From positions 1 through 56,134 of the forward strand of contig JAPLQI010000108.1 in the NCBI GenBank assembly GCA_026399755.1: a DNA stretch of 56,134 nucleotides, written 5' to 3'. Positions within the stretch are counted from its first letter, which is position 1. Each line of letters opens with the position of its first letter. A model generated the notes under the pieces. It saw nothing but the letters and a program-made list of their open reading frames with translations, was not told the origin of the DNA and did no database searches. The stretch comes from Pseudomonadota bacterium. GTDB lineage: Bacteria > Pseudomonadota > Gammaproteobacteria > Burkholderiales > Chitinibacteraceae. Made by a program: the position numbers and the translations under genes. Positions 52,977 to 56,134 of the stretch are shown one piece after another.

Positions 52977-53026
52977 CGCACTCGAAGCTAGCGTGCGACA
53001 GGTTTTTGTCGCTCAGCTAGAGTGCG
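52977..53026. other. Complex hairpin in the metR downstream region
   Basis: CGCACTCGAAGCTAGC on the left, CAGCTAGAGTGCG on the right, with an inner CGACA-GGTTTT-TGTCG hairpin: a nested palindrome of about 50 bp starting 24 bp after the metR stop. It may end metR transcription but has no T-run. The remaining part of the 367-bp gap (53027-53319) shows no gene. Confidence 0.5.
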
Positions 53027-53319
53027 GCGGCTTTTTGCTGCTTAGTTAGCGTGCAATGCTTGCATCACTCACCAATAATGTAGTGCGTCGTTTCGCTAAG
53101 CCCGTAACATATTGGCCGGCTCCCTAAAACCGCCCATTTCCATATCGTGTAACTGCCTATTCAGCATCATACAAAAATCATAGCTATACACCTTCTACAC
53201 ACTTCCACCAAGCTGTCGTCATACCGCAACAAACATTCTAAAACCCCCACAATCTTTTATTACCAATAAATATATAAGATAAGATACATCTATTAAAATA
53301 CGCATAAAGAATACCCATC

Positions 53320-54840
53320 GTGAAAATCGCCACCTCCCTTGCTCTGCTCTTGATCAGTGGCAGCTCTTTTGCCGCGTCCTCCTCTGCTCCTGCCGGTATC
53401 GCATGGGAGCAAGGTGATGTGGCTGCTGCTTTTGCCAAAGCCAAAGCCGAGAAAAAACCGCTATTTTTATACTGGGGGGCAACATGGTGCCCGCCTTGCA
53501 ATCAGATTAAAGCCACGGTGTTTAATCAGCAGCGCTTTATTGATCGCACCAAGCAATTTATTCCGGTGTATATCGATGGCGATAGCGCAGGCGCGCAAAA
53601 GCTGGCCAGCCAGTTCAAAGTGCGCGGCTACCCAAGCATGATTTTGTTTAAGCCTGATGGCTCAGAAATCACCCGCCTGCCGGGTGAAGTAGATGCGGAT
53701 CGCTACCTGAGCACGCTAGAATTAGGCCTCTCTAACGCCCGCCCGGTTAAAGAAACGCTGAGCACTGCGCTGGCTGGCGAAAAGCTCAGCAGTGATGACT
53801 GGCGCTTACTGGCCGATTACTCATGGGATTCTGATCAGGCGCAGCTGGTGCCCGAAGATCAGTTGGCTGCCACGCTTAAAACCCTGGCCAAATCTGTACC
53901 GGCCACTGAAAGCTATGCTTCAACTCATTTGCAGCTGAAAGCCATTGCACAAGCAGCGGGCGATGATAAAACAACAGGCTCAGCTGAAGAGTTGGCTCTG
54001 GTGCATAAAGTACTGGCCGATAAGCAGCAAACCCGCGATAACTTTGATGTGCTCGTGAATAGCGCCACCGAAATTGTCAGTTATTTAAGTAAGGCGCAAA
54101 CCATTGAGCGCAGCAAGTTAAGCGAGTCTTGGAAGAAAGCCTTGCAACAACTGGCGCTGGATAAAACCCTATCGGCTAATGATCGCTTAAGCGCACTCAC
54201 CAGCCAGGTGGCGCTGGCCAAGCTGGATGCGGCCAAAGACAGCAAGCTGGCTGCGCCTATGATTAAAGAAGTGCTTGAGCGCGTGGCAGAGGCAGATAAA
54301 ACCACCACCAATGGTTACGAGCGCCAATCAGTCATCAGCACTGCGGCTTACACACTTAGCGAAGCAGGCTTGCTGGATGAATCGGATGCCTTACTTAAAG
54401 CAGAACTAAAACGCTCGCACGCGCCTTACTACTTTATGCTCTCCTTAGGCTCTAACGCTAAAAAACGCGGCGATAAAACCGCGGCATTAGGCTGGTACGA
54501 AGAAGCGTATAAAAAATCCGAAGGCCCGGCCACCCGCGTGCAATGGGGCAGCAGCTATGTAAGCGCACTGGTTGATCTGGCACCGCAAAATGAAGAGCGC
54601 ATAGAGCAAACGGCGCAAGGTATTCTGAAAGAAGTGGCCGTCACGCCCAATGCCTTTTACGAACGCAGCCGCCGCTCTATTGAAAAAATCATCAATAAGC
54701 TCGCCAGTTGGAATAAAGATAAGCAGCACGATGCAGCCGTTGGCCGAGTGCTGACTCAGCTTGATGGTATCTGCAGCAAGCTGCCCGCAAGCGATCCACA
54801 GCGTGGTGTTTGCCAAGATTTGCTCAAGCCTAAGGCTTAA
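53320..54840 (+). CDS. Exported thioredoxin-like protein with helical C-terminal region
   Basis: A 506-aa periplasmic protein with signal MKIATSLALLLISGSSFAAS. A thioredoxin-like domain (about 28-140) contains WCPPC at 56-60 and the cis-proline region GYPSMILF. The remaining 360 residues are almost entirely helical, alanine- and leucine-rich, and resemble repeat scaffolds (for example ALGWYEEAYKKSEGPATRVQWGSSYVSALVDLA near 385-415). The domain pairing suggests a disulfide reductase or isomerase with a protein-binding arm. The start codon is GTG. A strong terminator follows. Confidence 0.82.
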   Translation: MKIATSLALLLISGSSFAASSSAPAGIAWEQGDVAAAFAKAKAEKKPLFLYWGATWCPPCNQIKATVFNQQRFIDRTKQFIPVYIDGDSAGAQKLASQFKVRGYPSMILFKPDGSEITRLPGEVDADRYLSTLELGLSNARPVKETLSTALAGEKLSSDDWRLLADYSWDSDQAQLVPEDQLAATLKTLAKSVPATESYASTHLQLKAIAQAAGDDKTTGSAEELALVHKVLADKQQTRDNFDVLVNSATEIVSYLSKAQTIERSKLSESWKKALQQLALDKTLSANDRLSALTSQVALAKLDAAKDSKLAAPMIKEVLERVAEADKTTTNGYERQSVISTAAYTLSEAGLLDESDALLKAELKRSHAPYYFMLSLGSNAKKRGDKTAALGWYEEAYKKSEGPATRVQWGSSYVSALVDLAPQNEERIEQTAQGILKEVAVTPNAFYERSRRSIEKIINKLASWNKDKQHDAAVGRVLTQLDGICSKLPASDPQRGVCQDLLKPKA

Positions 54841-54847
54841 AAAAAGG

Positions 54848-54873
54848 CGGGCACGATGAGTGCCCGTTTTTTT
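54848..54873 (+). terminator. Intrinsic terminator of the thioredoxin-like gene
   Basis: CGGGCAC-GATGA-GTGCCCG followed by seven T residues, 7 bp after the stop codon. Confidence 0.9.
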
Positions 54874-54943
54874 ATGCGCCCCCCCCAAACTTAGCAACCT
54901 ATATCAATCGCATCTGCTTAATCTACTAGGCATGGAGAAGGTT

Positions 54944-55795
54944 ATGAGAAAGCCAACGGTAGAGGATTATGGGCGGCGGCTGATGCGGGTGGTGAATACC
55001 ATCTGGCAAGATCCCACAGCGCCGTATTCGATTGAGCAACTAGCGGGCATTGCCCATTTTTCGCCGTTTCATTTTCACCGTATTTATCGTGAAATGATGG
55101 GCGAAACGGTCAACGCCACCCAGCTGCGTATGCGTTTGCTGTATGCATCGCGGCAATTAGCCCAAACGAATGAAATACCCTTAATCCGTATCGCTCAGCG
55201 TGCGGGATATCAGAGTAGTGCGGCCTTTGTGCGCTCTTTTGCTGCCGCGCACGGCTTGCCACCTGGGGCTTACAGAAGGCAAAGACTCAGCCACATCCAT
55301 TCTCAAATTAATCAGGAGCTTGGTATGTATAACGTAGAATTTCGTACACTAGATGCGCCGATTCACTTAGCAGCCAGCCGTCATCATGGCTCTTATCTGA
55401 AGATTGGCGAGGCATTTGCCCATTTGCAATTATCCAAAACAGCGCTTCCCGTCGATCCAATGGAAATACGCTGGTTTGCCCAATATCATGATGATCCGCA
55501 AAGTGTGGCCGAGGCAAATTTACGCTCGGATGCCTGCGTAGAAATCAAAGCGGATGGCGATTTGCCAAGTAATCTCGCCCGAGCGCAAATACCAGCGGGG
55601 CGATATGGGGTGATTGAACATCGTGGCCCATATAGCGAGCTACAACAAGCTTATCACTGGCTATTTGGCGTATGGCTGCCACAAAGTGGCGAACAACCCG
55701 CCAATATACCAGTGATAGAGCAATACCTTAACCTGCCGCACAACACCCCCCCCAAAGATTTACGTACCGAAATTTGGGTTGCACTGGCAGGATAA
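54944..55795 (+). CDS. AraC-family regulator with GyrI-like effector domain
   Basis: A 283-aa regulator. The N-terminal AraC-type double helix-turn-helix (about 5-110) includes YSIEQLAGIAHFSPFHFHRIYREMMGE and IRIAQRAGYQSSAAFVRSFAAAHG; the GyrI-like small-molecule binding domain follows (about 125-283), with IHLAASRHHGSYLKIGEAF and IPAGRYGVIEHRGPYSELQQAY. This is the SoxS/Rob-like order seen in regulators of drug efflux or detoxification. The start at 54944 is set by GGAG 6 nt upstream; the longer frame reads through the preceding terminator and is rejected. Confidence 0.88.
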   Translation: MRKPTVEDYGRRLMRVVNTIWQDPTAPYSIEQLAGIAHFSPFHFHRIYREMMGETVNATQLRMRLLYASRQLAQTNEIPLIRIAQRAGYQSSAAFVRSFAAAHGLPPGAYRRQRLSHIHSQINQELGMYNVEFRTLDAPIHLAASRHHGSYLKIGEAFAHLQLSKTALPVDPMEIRWFAQYHDDPQSVAEANLRSDACVEIKADGDLPSNLARAQIPAGRYGVIEHRGPYSELQQAYHWLFGVWLPQSGEQPANIPVIEQYLNLPHNTPPKDLRTEIWVALAG

Positions 55796-55816
55796 AACGC
55801 AATAAGCATCCGTTTT

Positions 55817-55895
55817 GTAGCTTGGGTTAGCAGCTTTGCGTACGAGGTTTACCTCGCGTAGGTTGGGTTAGCGGCTTTATCGCGTAACCCAACAC
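55817..55895. repeat. Tandem REP pair (GTAGCTTGGGTTAGC and GTAGGTTGGGTTAGC)
   Basis: Two head-to-tail REPs at 55817 and 55857, each starting GTAG and containing TTGGGTTAGCRGCTTT. The second is completed by CGCGTAACCCAAC. A related unit is at 39448. Confidence 0.65.
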
Positions 55896-55949
55896 GCAAA
55901 CCACGGGTGGTTGGTCAATACGCTAGGGTGCGTTTCTTCCGCGCAAAGC

Positions 55950-55982
55950 AAAACCCCCGCCTCTTTCGAGTACGGGGGTTTT
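55950..55982 (-). terminator. rrn operon terminator
   Basis: AAAACCCCCG, a 13-nt loop and CGGGGGTTTT: a strong stem with T-tract on the minus strand, about 20 bp past the 5S gene. It is symmetrical enough to work in both directions. Confidence 0.85.
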
Positions 55983-55999
55983 GTTTACAGCTTAAGGGT

Positions 56000-56114
56000 G
56001 TCTGGCAATGACCTACTTTCACACAGGTAATCTGCACTATCATCGGCGCTAAGGTGTTTCACTGTCCTGTTCGGGATGGGAAGGAGTGGGACCACCTCGC
56101 TATGGTCGCCAGAC
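56000..56114 (-). rRNA. 5S ribosomal RNA
   Basis: On the minus strand GTCTGGCGACCATAGCGAGG starts the molecule and ATTGCCAGAC closes it. Internal GGTCCCAC, CCCATCCCGAAC, AGTGAAAC and TAGCGCCGATG blocks are the conserved 5S helices and loops. The 115-nt length is normal. It is the distal end of an rrn operon whose 23S and 16S genes lie beyond the right edge; 20 bp of spacer is present. Confidence 0.95.
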
Positions 56115-56134
56115 TTTAACGGGTTAACTCGTTG

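Noticed and set aside
54860-54943. N-terminal extension of the AraC/GyrI regulator
   Set aside because: The extra codons lie in the terminator of the previous gene; GGAG-preceded ATG at 54944 fits better.

Overview
The window reads as a chromosomal segment of a Gram-negative betaproteobacterium, most likely of the order Neisseriales (a Chitinibacter/Iodobacter/Chromobacterium-like organism). The clues are a betaproteobacterial-style 5S rRNA at the right end (rrn operon on the minus strand), an N-acetylglucosamine/chitooligosaccharide uptake locus, the gene order pepP-ubiH, a metE/metR pair, cysB/cysH, ohr/ohrR and yebC. The genus is an inference from gene content, not something the sequence proves. 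No prophage, CRISPR array, tRNA or complete transposase gene was seen. The accessory character comes instead from a very high density of small non-coding repeats.

Layout. 1-1743: a dispersed repeat, a DUF1963 gene and a small zinc-ribbon gene. 1744-10075 (all minus strand): ABC sugar importer (ATPase, two permeases, two paralogous binding proteins), a GntR/UTRA regulator and a BadF-type sugar kinase. Together these bind, import, phosphorylate and regulate the use of an amino sugar, most likely GlcNAc or chitobiose. 10677-13214: assimilatory sulfate locus (cysH and a TauE-type permease, divergent from cysB). 13836-17846: an orphan membrane protein, then a GbsR-type regulator, a DCC thiol-disulfide protein, an SDR/DoxX-like fusion, a DUF2269 protein and a truncated gene. 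17862-19693: two tandem paralogous lipoproteins, each with the same upstream DNA, and a PEP-mobile-domain remnant. 19854-25407: class D beta-lactamase, orphan 519-aa protein, DUF2459 protein and a secreted glycoside-hydrolase-like protein. 25870-32735: isochorismatase-like hydrolase, EamA transporter, GlxA-type regulator, a frameshifted DUF3667 gene, DUF2892 protein, RNase D-like exonuclease, sulfide:quinone-reductase-like flavoprotein and an ABM monooxygenase. 33054-34057: ohrR and ohr with a visible OhrR operator. 35380-39437: yebC, then an operon of CHASE2-adenylate cyclase, SH3-domain protein and M48 protease. 40036-44947: pepP, ubiH and an exporter-type ABC protein. 45031-48931: binding protein, UPF0158, LysR divergent from a DUF2798/AhpD-like pair, and a GAF protein. 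49232-52952: metE divergent from metR. 53320-55795: secreted thioredoxin-like protein and an AraC/GyrI regulator. The 5S rRNA follows.

The most unusual content is between the genes. Many intergenic spaces hold 70-80 bp units that start GTAGG and end CCTAC (or ATAGGG/CCCTAT). This is the architecture of REPINs moved by RAYT transposases. Three larger elements (13267-13718, 26425-26784, 41346-41714) appear to be the same REP-type ends flanking a roughly 300-bp structured core. Three further copies of that core (1-286, 8793-9173, 39541-39930) have different ends. A separate 296-bp element with a perfect 22-bp terminal inverted repeat sits between metE and metR and contains another inverted repeat. 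These non-autonomous elements are the best candidate here for something poorly described.

Gene starts were adjusted where a ribosome-binding site or signal peptide clearly favoured an internal ATG. All functional calls come from reading motifs by eye; no database search was possible.
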